Of a stretch of 64,000 nt of DNA, positions 52,805-63,400 are shown in pieces. The notes beneath the pieces were generated by a model. It worked only from the letters and a program-made list of their open reading frames with translations. It had not been told where the DNA came from and made no database searches. The stretch is from positions 31,737-95,736 of the forward strand of contig JBPCKZ010000192.1 of the NCBI GenBank assembly GCA_051003795.1, given 5' to 3'. Made by a program: the position numbers and the translations under genes. Origin of the DNA: JALYXS01 sp051003795 (GTDB taxonomy: Bacteria > Acidobacteriota > Terriglobia > Bryobacterales > Bryobacteraceae). Position 1 is the stretch's first letter, and each line of letters opens with the position of its first letter.

Positions 52805-55060
52805 TCAGGCTTGGGCTGGTTCAACACCAAATAGATGCAGATATTGAGCCGCCAAATCCTCATCGGGATTGAACGCCGCGATCCGGAACCGGCCGCGCGC
52901 GCCCGCGGCGGCATAAACGCCTTGCGTCAGCCGATAGGTTTCCCGAACCGAGGAGAGGTCGACGGGACGCTTCATGGCGTCGACGGGCGAGAGCAAACTA
53001 ACCTGCCGATCCGAAATTGCCGCGGCCACATGCGGCAGATCGAAATGCTCCAACACATGAGGAACCAAAATATCGGCTCCGTGCAGATATCGGTCCGTCC
53101 TGGTCAAAGAACGGTAAGAAAGAAGGCCGCCATGAGAGACCACGGCCTCAATCCGCGGATCCAATGCGGCGGCATAGAGAACCCAAAGCGCGCCCATATC
53201 CTTGCCGACCATACGGATTCCCCGACGGTTCGCGTCGCCGCGGCTCCAGGCGTAGTCCACCGTGCGTAGCACGTCCCGAACGCGCATGCCGAACAACGAT
53301 CGATCCATGTACCACGCCATGTAAGACAGTGCCGTTTCGGTATCGAACAGATGGCGGAACTCTCCCGTGCGGGTGGATGGGCTGCGATTGGAAGGCCGGG
53401 CTTCCCCGATTCCACGTACATCAGCCGCTACGACCAAGTGGCCGCTTTTTACTAGTTGGGACAGCAAGCTTGGTCGAAGCCCGGACGCTTCCGCCCCTTC
53501 AAATTCCATCCCGTCCACATCCTTACCCGCCTCGTTAAAATATAGAATCGTCGAGGCGCCGGATAGTCTTTTGTCCGGCACGAACACCCAAGTAGGAATA
53601 GAGATGCCCGGCTCGGACACAAACTCTACTTTTTCGATATGGTAGCCGCGGCGAGATAGATCGCCCATGTGACGTGGATCGAGAGGCGCGTCGATTTTTT
53701 CGATTCGCAGTAAATCCCGAATGCGCGAGGTCGTGTCCTCGCGAAAGGTCTGGAGGTCCTTGGTGCCCGCGGGCATCAGCATTGTAGGTGGGAGTTTGGC
53801 CTGTCTCTTTAAGATGACCGACCAGATGGTGTCTCCCTGTCGCGAGTAGCGCACCGAACCGTTCGGGGTACAGTATAAGGTCTCGGGCAGCTCGACATGT
53901 AACTCAGGCTCCGAGGCAGGACCTGGACGGTTATAAAACCAGCGGCTAAACCAATCCGTAGTGGCTTGGCGCAGTTTTAGCGTCCACGCGTGCGGTTCCT
54001 CGGATGCGACGGTTGCGAATTTGTCCTCGACTCCAAGTTGCCGATAGCGGTCCAGGATCTTGGCGGCGGAGGCGTCGAATTCGGGTCCATGGCGCTCAAT
54101 GGTAGCCAACAATGGCCGGGGTGCGATGGCGATATGGACATCCGCATTGTCGATGCCGTAAATGGCGGCGGGAAAGAGATTCTGCTCCACATCCATGAGA
54201 CCGAGCGGAGTGTTTGTTTCGAGCCGCAGGGGCCAACGGTTCGCGGTGCCCCCTTCATGCACCACGGCGCACTTCACGCGCTCATCCACCGCGCTAATGA
54301 ACAAGGTAAGCGTTCCGCCTCCCGAATGGCCCGCGCAGCCGATCCGCTCGGGGTCCACCTCGGGACGCGATAACAGGTAATCGATCGCGCGCATCCCATC
54401 CCAGATAAGGTACGAAGTCAAGCTTTCGCCGAGCAGGAACAGCAACTGGCCCGGCATGGAGTGCTCGTCCGTGGGTCCGCCGATTTCGGTAATGTTCGTT
54501 TCCGGGTTCCAGTATTGCTGCCGCTCGCCTTGTCCGATGGGATCGTAAGCGAGTACTGCAAAGCCATTCTGAACGAGGTTTAGATACGCAAGCTGATATT
54601 GCGGGAGCATTCGCGCAAGCGGGTAATGGCCGCACGGCGAAATGATGGCCGGCACGCGCCCCGCCCGGGGGGCGGGAAGATACAAGTTCCCCGTTACCCA
54701 GAAGTTCGGGCGGCTTTGGAACATGACGTTCTCAATACGGTACCCTGGACGCTCGGTAACCCGAACCGTGACAGCCGCCAGCGGATTACGCTCCGGAAAG
54801 CCGCCGATCATTTCGACTATTTTTTGCCGGACGAAGCGATTGCGCTCTGCAATCCCAGAGGGTGTTTGGATCTCGGCGCGCTTCCGGTCCCACTCCGCGG
54901 ACAAGCGGTTCAGACCCGCCGCGAGATTTGGCGCGACGCCGATTACCGGTGGATTGCCGCCGGAAGCGGGGCTCGCGGCGGGTTTGACCGAAATCTGCGC
55001 TTTCGCGCCCCACGACAGTGTCGCGGCTCCGGCTCCAGCCACAAATTTTCTGCGGTTCAT
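52805..55060 (-). CDS. Exported double-domain alpha/beta hydrolase (acetyl-xylan-esterase-like)
   Basis: 751 residues from ATG 55060 (MNRRKFVAGAGAATLSWGAKA, Tat-type RR signal); the longer frame belongs to the receptor shadow. The first domain (~55-400) has CGHYP, nucleophile GHSGGG with Ser246, an Asp in IYGIDNADVHIAIAPRP and His in EEPHAW near 354, so it is probably active. The second (~420-750) keeps the fold (IPTWVFVPDKR, VVAADVRGIGEAR) but the nucleophile elbow reads VGKDMGALW, with Asp in place of Ser. The likely role is removal of ester groups from plant or microbial polysaccharides outside the inner membrane. Confidence 0.87.
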   Translation of the reverse strand: MNRRKFVAGAGAATLSWGAKAQISVKPAASPASGGNPPVIGVAPNLAAGLNRLSAEWDRKRAEIQTPSGIAERNRFVRQKIVEMIGGFPERNPLAAVTVRVTERPGYRIENVMFQSRPNFWVTGNLYLPAPRAGRVPAIISPCGHYPLARMLPQYQLAYLNLVQNGFAVLAYDPIGQGERQQYWNPETNITEIGGPTDEHSMPGQLLFLLGESLTSYLIWDGMRAIDYLLSRPEVDPERIGCAGHSGGGTLTLFISAVDERVKCAVVHEGGTANRWPLRLETNTPLGLMDVEQNLFPAAIYGIDNADVHIAIAPRPLLATIERHGPEFDASAAKILDRYRQLGVEDKFATVASEEPHAWTLKLRQATTDWFSRWFYNRPGPASEPELHVELPETLYCTPNGSVRYSRQGDTIWSVILKRQAKLPPTMLMPAGTKDLQTFREDTTSRIRDLLRIEKIDAPLDPRHMGDLSRRGYHIEKVEFVSEPGISIPTWVFVPDKRLSGASTILYFNEAGKDVDGMEFEGAEASGLRPSLLSQLVKSGHLVVAADVRGIGEARPSNRSPSTRTGEFRHLFDTETALSYMAWYMDRSLFGMRVRDVLRTVDYAWSRGDANRRGIRMVGKDMGALWVLYAAALDPRIEAVVSHGGLLSYRSLTRTDRYLHGADILVPHVLEHFDLPHVAAAISDRQVSLLSPVDAMKRPVDLSSVRETYRLTQGVYAAAGARGRFRIAAFNPDEDLAAQYLHLFGVEPAQA

Positions 55061-55076
55061 GCCTTGCTCCCGGCTC

Positions 55077-58000
55077 CTAAAATTCGAACCGGATCGCGAC
55101 CTCCCCGGAGCGAGCGGCCGCGGCGCTAGTGATTCTACCCACCGTGGTCGGCGAAGCAATGTCCGTGCTCGGAAAATTGTAGTTTGGATGATTGAGAGCA
55201 TTGGTGGCTGTAAATTGAAGCAGCGTTCTCAATCTCTCCTTGATGACGAACTCCTTATGGATTCCGGCATTTAATTGAATGAGGCCCGGACCTTCCAAAA
55301 TATTCACTCCCGAGTTGCCGAAACGGCCAACGGCGGCCGTGGGCTTGCCATTGCCGGTAAGATCGCCGGGCACGCGGAAGGCGGAAGCGTCGAACCACCG
55401 GTTGATACTGCGCTGGCCGGTGGGCAAGTTGCCGGAGCCGACCCGATCCGGACGGCCGCCGATGGTATTCGTATCCGAAATATCGAAGCCGGAGAAAACC
55501 GGGTTGAACCATTGGCCCGTTTGGCCGGTAAACGTGCTACTGAGCGTCCAGCCGCCCACTATAGCCCGTCCCACGCCGTGGATACTCGATAGCAGCGGAC
55601 GCCCGGGGCCAAAAGGCAGCGTGTAGAGCAGTTGCCCGACAACCCTGTGTCTCGGCATGTATGCGACATTCCCTCGCTCGGCCGCGCGATTGTAGGAATT
55701 CTCCGGACGGCTCCCATTCTCTCCTTCTCCCTGCACATCGGTGAGGTTTTTCGCCCAGGTCCATCCTAGCTGGTAGTAAAGCCCATTCAGAATCTTCCGC
55801 TCCGCAACCACGTTCAAGCCGTGGTACATCGAATTCCCACCATTGACCAGATAGTTCACGTCCCGGATGGCGGGAAAACGCCGCAGGTTGTTATTAAAGG
55901 GAGTGAGGCTGGGCAGCGGTTGATTCACGTTCTGAGTCCAGATGAGATGCCGTGAGCCGGTGCCTATGTAGGAGACCCGCAAGCCGACATGCAGGATTTC
56001 CTTCTCAACGGTCATATTCCACTGGTAGATTTTTGGATTCCTGACATTAGAATCGATGGGAGTGAAGCTTTGCGAGCCGATCGCGCCGAATCCCGCCGGG
56101 AACGCCCGCGGAAATTGGAACAAGGGCGCGCCATTCACGATACCGTTGGTGAAACTCTCGCTCGATAGGTAAGGGCCGCCCGCGCCGAACGTATAGAGCG
56201 ATGCCGTGTTGGGATCGACATAGATTCCGATGCCGCCCCGCAGAACGAAGGTCTCGGTCGACAAGGGCCGGTAGGCAAATCCGAAGCGGGGGCCGAAGCC
56301 GGTCTTATCCGTGTTATACAACGTATGCGGAAAACCCGCCTGGCTGGCGGTGACAACCGGAATCAGGTTGCTGGGAAACAGCGGATCCACGGATTTCAGT
56401 GAATTCTGGTCCGGCACAACGACTTTTCCCGTTTTCGGATCGAAATCGAAATAGCGTCCGCTCTTCTCGTGATAAGGGGGATTCCGGTCGTAGCGCAAAC
56501 CGACGTTCAATGTGAGCTTGCGCGAAACCTTCCAGTCGTCCTGGACGAACAGCGACCAGTCCACATTGACGATGTCCGCCGGCGGCGCGGGATTCAACCG
56601 CGTGGAGCTTTGCGGGATACCAAGCAGAAAGTCCGCGTAGGGCGACCCGGAGAAGGCGCCGGTAAAGCTGTACGTTCCAAACGCGCCGTTGGGGTTGACC
56701 GGGTAGGAACTTCCCAGGTTCGGTTGAACTTCGATACCGGCTTTGAGGGCGTGCGGCCCTTTGATCCAGGTAAGGTTGTCGATATAGTCGTGCGCGCGTT
56801 CGATCCCGTATCCGAAGGCATTTGGTCCGCCGATCGTCGTGATTCCGGTGATATTGAAATAGGGATCTCCGTGAATGTTGGGCAGATTCGGCGAAAGGCC
56901 TTGTAGCCCGAGTTCCTTCACCAGGGTGGCGCCATAAATCGGGGCGCCGAACGGGTTATTGTTCCAGACCAAGCCGTAGCGGAACTCGTTAATCATGCCG
57001 GGATTAATGATGTGCGTATCGGCTATGGTGAGCGCGCCGCCCCGCCGGTTTTGCACATTCGGTCCGATGGTGGGAAGGTCCGTGTCGGCGACCAGATTTC
57101 CCGTCCGGATGGTGGTGAACCTACCGAAGATCGAATTAGCGCTCGAAAAGTGGTGGTCGATGCGGGTATCGATCTGGTGCTTGAAGCCGGAGCCCTTCAG
57201 CGATCCACGCCAATTACCCACCGTATTATCGGGCGAGCCGAAGTTCGGAAGCGGGTAGAACATGTTCTGGATTTTCGATGAAACCGCATCGATCAGGTTC
57301 GCGGGAATGATGTTGCCGGGGTATGGCATTCCCGTGCCCGGGTCCTTGATCACCGTTTTGGGCAATAAGGCCGAGAAGTCGCCGGCGCGCATCTTGACGG
57401 TGGGAACATTCGGCGCCGCAACCCGCTCGCTTCGCAGCGGGAAAGTTTCGAACGTAAAGAAGAAGAATGTCTTGTTCCGTCCGTTGTAAACCTTGGGGAT
57501 GAACACCGGGCCGCCGACGCTGAAGCCGGCGTCGTGGCCGATATGAAACGGGACCGACCTGGCGAACGTATTCCGCGCGTCGAAGGCGCCATTATCGTGA
57601 TAGTAGAACGCGCTGCCATGAACGTCGTTCTGTCCCGACTTGCTGGTTCCGGTGATCATGCCGGGAAGGTTGTATTCGGCTTTGTTGTTCGCCATGTCGA
57701 TGCGCAGTTCCTGGGTGGACTCCATGGACGTCTGCGCGATCCCGATCGCGTTGCCGAATAGAGGCGAATTCGTGCTGGTGCCATCCAGCGTGAACTGGGT
57801 TTGGCTTCCGCGGCCGCCTCCCAGCGACCAGGCGGACCCGTTACCCTGCTGCGCTCCGGGAGTGAGCTGCAGCATGGTGTAAAAGAAGCCGTTGAAATTA
57901 CCGCGCACGTTGGTGGGCAGACGTTCCATGACCTCGTTGGTACGGATCGCGGCGACGTTGGAGCTTTCGGTTTCGACCAGGGCGGCGCCGCCGGTCACGG

Positions 58001-58346
58001 TGACTTCCGAAGCCACATCGCCGACGGTGAGCGGGATGTCCGCCCTCACGGTTTCTCCGGTCGCCAGCAAGACACCGGTCTTCGAGAATCCGCGAAAACC
58101 TTCTTGCCGCGCGCTCACCGTGTAAGCGCCCGGATTTAGATGCGATACGGAATACTCTCCGCGCGAATCGGTCGCAGTGTCCTGCGTAATGTTCGTTCCG
58201 ATATTGCGGACCGAGACCTTGACTCCGGCCATGGCGGAGCCGCTGGCGTCAGTCGCCGTGCCGGTAATCGTGCCAAAAGTGGTCTGGGAGTACGCGGCGG
58301 AACAGATCGCGAAGAACAGCGGAAAAAGAATTCGTCTATCGGTCAT
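55077..58346 (-). CDS. TonB-dependent receptor with carboxypeptidase-regulatory domain (Oar-like)
   Basis: 1089 residues. Signal peptide (ILFPLFFAICSAAYSQTT), CarboxypepD_reg domain (~22-105: TFGTITGTATDASGSAMAGVKVSVRNIGT...), plug domain (~120-240) and a large outer-membrane barrel ending in 'GEVAIRFEF' with the terminal Phe required for barrel insertion. The plug has 'QFTLDGTSTNSPLFGNAIG' and 'LPGMITGTSKSGQNDVHGSAFYY', as in Acidobacterial Oar-type receptors. It imports bulky substrates. The esterase gene starts 16 bases downstream of its stop. Intact, unlike the second receptor. Confidence 0.93.
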   Translation of the reverse strand: MTDRRILFPLFFAICSAAYSQTTFGTITGTATDASGSAMAGVKVSVRNIGTNITQDTATDSRGEYSVSHLNPGAYTVSARQEGFRGFSKTGVLLATGETVRADIPLTVGDVASEVTVTGGAALVETESSNVAAIRTNEVMERLPTNVRGNFNGFFYTMLQLTPGAQQGNGSAWSLGGGRGSQTQFTLDGTSTNSPLFGNAIGIAQTSMESTQELRIDMANNKAEYNLPGMITGTSKSGQNDVHGSAFYYHDNGAFDARNTFARSVPFHIGHDAGFSVGGPVFIPKVYNGRNKTFFFFTFETFPLRSERVAAPNVPTVKMRAGDFSALLPKTVIKDPGTGMPYPGNIIPANLIDAVSSKIQNMFYPLPNFGSPDNTVGNWRGSLKGSGFKHQIDTRIDHHFSSANSIFGRFTTIRTGNLVADTDLPTIGPNVQNRRGGALTIADTHIINPGMINEFRYGLVWNNNPFGAPIYGATLVKELGLQGLSPNLPNIHGDPYFNITGITTIGGPNAFGYGIERAHDYIDNLTWIKGPHALKAGIEVQPNLGSSYPVNPNGAFGTYSFTGAFSGSPYADFLLGIPQSSTRLNPAPPADIVNVDWSLFVQDDWKVSRKLTLNVGLRYDRNPPYHEKSGRYFDFDPKTGKVVVPDQNSLKSVDPLFPSNLIPVVTASQAGFPHTLYNTDKTGFGPRFGFAYRPLSTETFVLRGGIGIYVDPNTASLYTFGAGGPYLSSESFTNGIVNGAPLFQFPRAFPAGFGAIGSQSFTPIDSNVRNPKIYQWNMTVEKEILHVGLRVSYIGTGSRHLIWTQNVNQPLPSLTPFNNNLRRFPAIRDVNYLVNGGNSMYHGLNVVAERKILNGLYYQLGWTWAKNLTDVQGEGENGSRPENSYNRAAERGNVAYMPRHRVVGQLLYTLPFGPGRPLLSSIHGVGRAIVGGWTLSSTFTGQTGQWFNPVFSGFDISDTNTIGGRPDRVGSGNLPTGQRSINRWFDASAFRVPGDLTGNGKPTAAVGRFGNSGVNILEGPGLIQLNAGIHKEFVIKERLRTLLQFTATNALNHPNYNFPSTDIASPTTVGRITSAAAARSGEVAIRFEF

Positions 58347-58358
58347 TTCCGATCTCCT

Positions 58359-58480
58359 GTTACTGGCTTAACTTGTGGCAGGCGGTGCACGCCACGGTGG
58401 CGTGAGTTTCCGGATAACAATCCACGCAAGCTTTCATCTTCATGGCGAGCACCGGCTGAATTTTGTGCACGTCGGGGTGG
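58359..58480 (-). pseudogene. Possible cytochrome c remnant at the 3' end of the PQQ gene
   Basis: In a frame other than that of the PQQ dehydrogenase, the minus strand reads HPDVHKIQPVLAMKMKACVD-CYPETHATVACTACHKLSQ and stops at 58359. It carries one full haem motif (CTACH) and one with Tyr in place of His (CVDCY). This looks like the end of a small multihaem cytochrome whose upstream part runs into the dehydrogenase frame. It may be a frameshifted C-terminal haem domain of the dehydrogenase or a decayed separate gene. No start codon is supported except an internal ATG. Confidence 0.45.
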
Positions 58481-60437
58481 AGCCTCCGGACGCAACGGTC
58501 TCAAGCGCCGTACCGACGCGCCTGCCTCCCGGCGACGAATGGACGATAGGAGGCGCCGCCGGCGATCCCTCCGGCAACGCAAACGCGATTAAGGAATCCG
58601 AGTACGTGTTGTTATATTTGTTGCCGCCGCCGGCGGCTATGACAACGAATTGACGACCCGTCGTTCGTCCTAGAAATGTCATTGGAGTCGCGTGCGCGCT
58701 GGCAGGTAGCTTCTCCACCCAAAGCTCCTTGCCCGTATCCTTATCGAAAGCGCGGAAGCGGCTGTCGTTGGTCGCTCCGATAAAGACAAGACCCCCGGCG
58801 GTCACGAGGGAACCGCCGATGTTCGGAGCGCCGGTGGGGGGCAATCCTTTTTCCAGCAGCTTATCGACCACGCCCAATACGGACCGCCAACGGAACGTTC
58901 CATCGTCGAGATTAATCGCCGTGAGGAAGCCCCAAGGCGGCTGCTGGCACGGCAACATATCGTTGTCCCAGAACCGCGAACCGATCGATCCGGATCCTTG
59001 CGCCCGATATGGAACGGTCGATCCCTCCGGGCGTTTGACCATGTGGTACAGCATCCCCACATCCATCGAGTTGACATAGAGAGTATGGGTCTCTAAATCA
59101 AAAGATGCCCCGCCCCAGTTAGCCCCGCCATTAGTTCCGGGAAATATCACGGTCGGCTTTAGGGCAAACGGCGTAAAAATCGGGACGAAGCTTGCATCGG
59201 CAATGAGTTTGGCGCAATACGCCCGGGACTCGGGAGTGACGTTGGTCAGCTCGTCCGGCCTCATGCTCTGGCGTGCGTATGGGAGAGGCTTGAGGGGCCG
59301 GGGCTGAGTGGGCCAGGATTGCTCTCCGGGGACTTCACTCGCCGGTACGCGGGCTTCTTCAATCGGGAACGCCGGTTGTCCCGATACCCGATCGAAAACA
59401 AACGTAAACCCAGTCTTGGTCACCTGCGCGACGGCATCGACCAGCTTGCCATCTTTTCGCAACTGCACCAGGACGGGTTGTGACGGAAGGTCATAATCCC
59501 ACAGGTCATGATGTATGGTCTGGAAATGCCAAAGGCGCTCACCCGTGAGAGCGTTTACCGCCACTAACGAGTCGCCGAACAGACCCGCGCCTTTGCGGTC
59601 GCCCCCGTAAGAATCCGTAGACGGTGAAGTCAGGGGCAGGAACAGAATGCCGCGCTTGGAATCCAGGCTCATGGGCGGCCAGGCGTTTACGCCGCCGCGG
59701 TCTCGCCATGATTCGGAGGCCCATGTGGCATTCCCGAACTCGCCCCCTTGTGCCACCGTGTGGAATGTCCACATCGGTTTTCCGCTCCGCGCATCGTAAG
59801 CGCGCACATCGCCCGCGGGCCCTTTTGGTTCTCCATCGGGAACTTGCGACCCGCAGATGACGAGGTTCTTGTAAACGATGGGCGGAGAAGTCATCCCCAT
59901 GCGCCGGTTTGGGTATTTGTCCGCTACGCCTTTTCGCAGGTTGGCCCAACCGCCAACACCGAAGGAATCGTCCGGCTTGCCGGTTTCCGCGATCAAAGAG
60001 AACAGGCGTCCGTCCAGAGTCCCGAGAAATACCCGATTTTGCCTGCCATCCGACCACCACGCCGCGCCGCGATTGATGAACAGGTTCGCCGATTCGTTGA
60101 GGTCGAGCCAGGGATCGAAGCTCCACAACTCTTTTCCCGTCTCGGGATCGAGCGCAATCACGCGCGAGAATGGCGTCGTCAAGTACATGACGCCATTCAC
60201 CACAAGCGGTGTAGATTCAAACGTGCTTCGGGTAGGCCATTTTGTGCCGTCGCTGATGTCGCCGGTGTGAAAGATCCAAGCTGGGCGCAGGCGCTGTACG
60301 TTGCCGCGGTCGATCTGCTTCAGCGCGGAATATTTCATTCCGCCGGGGTCGCCCGAATGCACCGGCCACTCCTGCGCGGCTGCGAGCACGGCGAAGGCGG
60401 CAATCTGAATCGCCAGCCATTGCGTGGAACGAACCAA
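58440..60437 (-). CDS. PQQ-dependent dehydrogenase, exported
   Basis: 665 residues from TTG 60437, giving MVRSTQWLAIQIAAFAVLAAAQ as signal peptide; the frame upstream is a shadow. Eight-bladed quinoprotein propeller: WPVHSGDPGGMKYSALKQIDRGNV at the start, tryptophan-docking blades (ALDPETGKELWSFDP, VNALTGERLWHFQTIHHDLWDYDLPSQPVLV, 'PGTNGGANWGGASFDLETHTLYV'). The HHDLWDYD motif is typical of glucose/quinate-type membrane-bound quinoprotein dehydrogenases. The last ~35 residues (SPGGRRVGTALETVASGGST...) look non-native and may reflect a frameshift into the cytochrome remnant. It starts 13 bases after the receptor stop. Confidence 0.88.
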   Translation of the reverse strand: MVRSTQWLAIQIAAFAVLAAAQEWPVHSGDPGGMKYSALKQIDRGNVQRLRPAWIFHTGDISDGTKWPTRSTFESTPLVVNGVMYLTTPFSRVIALDPETGKELWSFDPWLDLNESANLFINRGAAWWSDGRQNRVFLGTLDGRLFSLIAETGKPDDSFGVGGWANLRKGVADKYPNRRMGMTSPPIVYKNLVICGSQVPDGEPKGPAGDVRAYDARSGKPMWTFHTVAQGGEFGNATWASESWRDRGGVNAWPPMSLDSKRGILFLPLTSPSTDSYGGDRKGAGLFGDSLVAVNALTGERLWHFQTIHHDLWDYDLPSQPVLVQLRKDGKLVDAVAQVTKTGFTFVFDRVSGQPAFPIEEARVPASEVPGEQSWPTQPRPLKPLPYARQSMRPDELTNVTPESRAYCAKLIADASFVPIFTPFALKPTVIFPGTNGGANWGGASFDLETHTLYVNSMDVGMLYHMVKRPEGSTVPYRAQGSGSIGSRFWDNDMLPCQQPPWGFLTAINLDDGTFRWRSVLGVVDKLLEKGLPPTGAPNIGGSLVTAGGLVFIGATNDSRFRAFDKDTGKELWVEKLPASAHATPMTFLGRTTGRQFVVIAAGGGNKYNNTYSDSLIAFALPEGSPAAPPIVHSSPGGRRVGTALETVASGGSTPTCTKFSRCSP

Positions 60438-60450
60438 TCGGGAAGATCGG

Positions 60451-63400
60451 CTAAAAAACGATTTTGGCCGCGGCCTGCAAAATTCTCGGATCGCCCGCGC
60501 TGGTGATGCGTCCGAAAGATGCGGTGTTGGCCACTGTTGTTCCCGGTCCATTGAAGTTAACATTATTGAACGCATTGAAGAACTCGAATCGTAGTTGCAT
60601 CGACACGCGTTCGTACATCTTAACGTTCTTCAATAGACTCATGTCCGTATTGAAGAACCGTGGGCCGCGGAGAATATTCTTGCCTGAATTCCCGAACGTT
60701 CCGATCGCGTTCACGGCAAACTTCGATGTGTCGAACCATTTCGAGATCGCTTGAGCGTGCGATCGACCAGAGTCGAGTGTGGCGGCGCCGCCGAGGAAAT
60801 CGGCTCGATCCCGGCCGACGCCGCTCAAGGAATTATCCACGCCGCTCGTAATCGTCAAGGGGAATCCGGCCTGCCAAAGCGTGTTCGCCGTAAGTTCCCA
60901 TCCATTGATGACGCGATCGGCAAATCCACCAACGGGCGCTTTGGGAATTTGATAGACTCCCGCCAGCTTGAACAGGTTCGGAATATCGTCGTTCGATACG
61001 CCGTGACCGAATTCCCGGTTGTACGGATTTACCCAGCCAAAGTCGTCGCTCGTCTTGGACCACGTGTAATTCGCCAGCAGCGTGAATCCACGGCTGAACC
61101 GCTTATCGATGGCGACCTGGAGCGCGTTGTAGTGCGTGTCGTGTCCGTTCGGAATCTGGGTGATGCTGCCCAGGCCGGGATTTAGCCGGCGTGCTTGCGT
61201 ATTGCTGGTCTTTGAAACATCCGGAATATACGCCGCGGGATTCAGCTCCCGCGAGTTTTGGTAGTAATCCGACGGACCCATGTTAGTTCCCTTGTTGCCG
61301 ACATAGGCGGCGCGCAGACGGATATCGCTTGCGAGTTGGCGCTCGATGGCGATGTTCCAGGTCGTTACCAGCGGGATCGTCAAATTCCGCGGAAGAGTGC
61401 TCGAAAGGGAAACGGGTTGCGGAAAATTCGCGTTCGCGGACGGCGCATTGGTCGCGTACTGGGCCGGGAATGGGTTTGCCACTCCGGCGCTCGCATAAGG
61501 GTCTTGAAACCCTACGTTGAGTAGCGTGATCTGCGGGGAAAACGGTGTATTCGTCTGCTGCGTAAAGGAGTCGCTGGAAGGGATGCTGTAGTAATATCCC
61601 GCGCCCGCGCGGATGGCAGTCTTGCCGTCGGAAGTCAATCGATACGCCAAGCCGACGCGCGGAGCGAAATTAGCAAGGCTGTTGTTTGTCCCGGCGGCGG
61701 GACAACCCGGGTCTGTACCGTAGACAATTCCGAGCGGCGCGTTGGTGAACCTACCCGACTTGACTCCGGGCTCATAGCAGGCCACCTTACCGTATTGTTC
61801 TTGATAGGGAAAGAACGGATCCCAACGCAGGCCGACGTTGACCGCCAACCGGGCATTTACTCTCCAGTTATCCTGAGCGTACGAGGAGAACCTGTGGCCG
61901 CTCAGATAAGTGTACTCTCCGCCACCCTGTACGAACTGAGTTACCCGGCCTAGGATGAAATCCGCGAGGTTATCGCCGGACAAGTTTCCTGTGAACGAAA
62001 AGAAACCGCCCTGGCGATATGTATTGACGATATGTTTGTCGAGAGCCGTGTATTCCACGCCAAGATGGACCTCGTGGGCCCCCTTGATCCAGGTGACATT
62101 TTCCCGAAGCGTGTAATCGCCGCGATCGAAGTTGCCCAACCAGTTCGTGTTGGCGGTAAAAGCCCCTCCAATACTCAAATACGATTCAGGCGGCACGCCC
62201 GTTGGCTGCACGATGTTTATGCCGATATCCGGCCAGCCGAACTTGGCGGAAGGCGCCGTTCCGCCGATCTGGGCGTTCCAGCTGAACTGAGTGTTGAATA
62301 AAAGCGTTGGTTTAAACGTATACGTATCGTTCGCCGCTATGTTGTGAATATGAATGTGCGATCCGTTCGAGTCCGCCTGAAGCAAGTTTGTGGTGAACTT
62401 GAACGGAGTGTCTATGAACTTAGTATCGAAATAGCGGCCGCTGATTTGATGGTTACGCACGCTATAGTCGACCTTAGCCAAATATTGGTCGTCGTTCTGA
62501 GTCAGGGCCGGCCCCGGGTAACTCACTTGCCGCCCAGGGCCGTTCGGTGTTGGAATGTAGGCCAGGAGCTTCTGAGTAATCGAATTTACGGATGGGAGCT
62601 GATTATTCGGATAGGGCGTACCGGTTACGGGATCCTTTAACTGAACTTTCGGAAGCAGGTCCGAAAAATCGCCGGTTCGTTCGGCCGCGGTTGGCACGAA
62701 GGAAATCTGGCCCTGCGCGGCGCTACGCAAGCGCGTCCCCTGATACGTGCCGAAGAAAAACAATCTGTTCTTGATAACGGGACCGCCGATTGCGCCGCCG
62801 AACTGGTTGCGTTTCACGGTATCGGGCGTGGGCGCGAAGAAGTTGCGGGCATTGACCGCGCCATTCCGAATGAATTCAAATGCATCTCCATGGATCTGGT
62901 TGGTCCCCGAGCGCGTGACGATATTGACGACGCCCCCGGCCGCTCCGCCGTACTGAGCGGATAGATTGTCGGCGTCCATGTTAAACTCCTGGACCGCATC
63001 CGGATTCGGGAAGGGCAAGTTCATATTCAGATACGTGTCGTTGTGGCCTCCTCCGTCAAGCTGGTAATTGATCTGCCCGGGCCCCGTCCCGTTTACGGCC
63101 GCTTGCTGCTCACCCGGATAAACGCCGCCAAAGCAGTTGTAACCGCAGTAACGGGATGTCGTGTTTACGGTTCCAGGAGCCAGATAGACGAGCGCTTGCG
63201 TCTGCCGGCCGTTCAGAGGCAAATCCGTGATTTTTTTTTCATCGACGAATTGTCCGCTCGTCGCGTCCCGCGTTTCGACGATTTCCGCGTCGGCGGTAAC
63301 GGTAACACGATCGCCGACCGCGCCCACCTTCAGGGAAATGGTCTGCGACAAAGCCTGATCCACCGCAAGAGTAATGCCTTCCTGTAGGTAAGTGGCAAAT

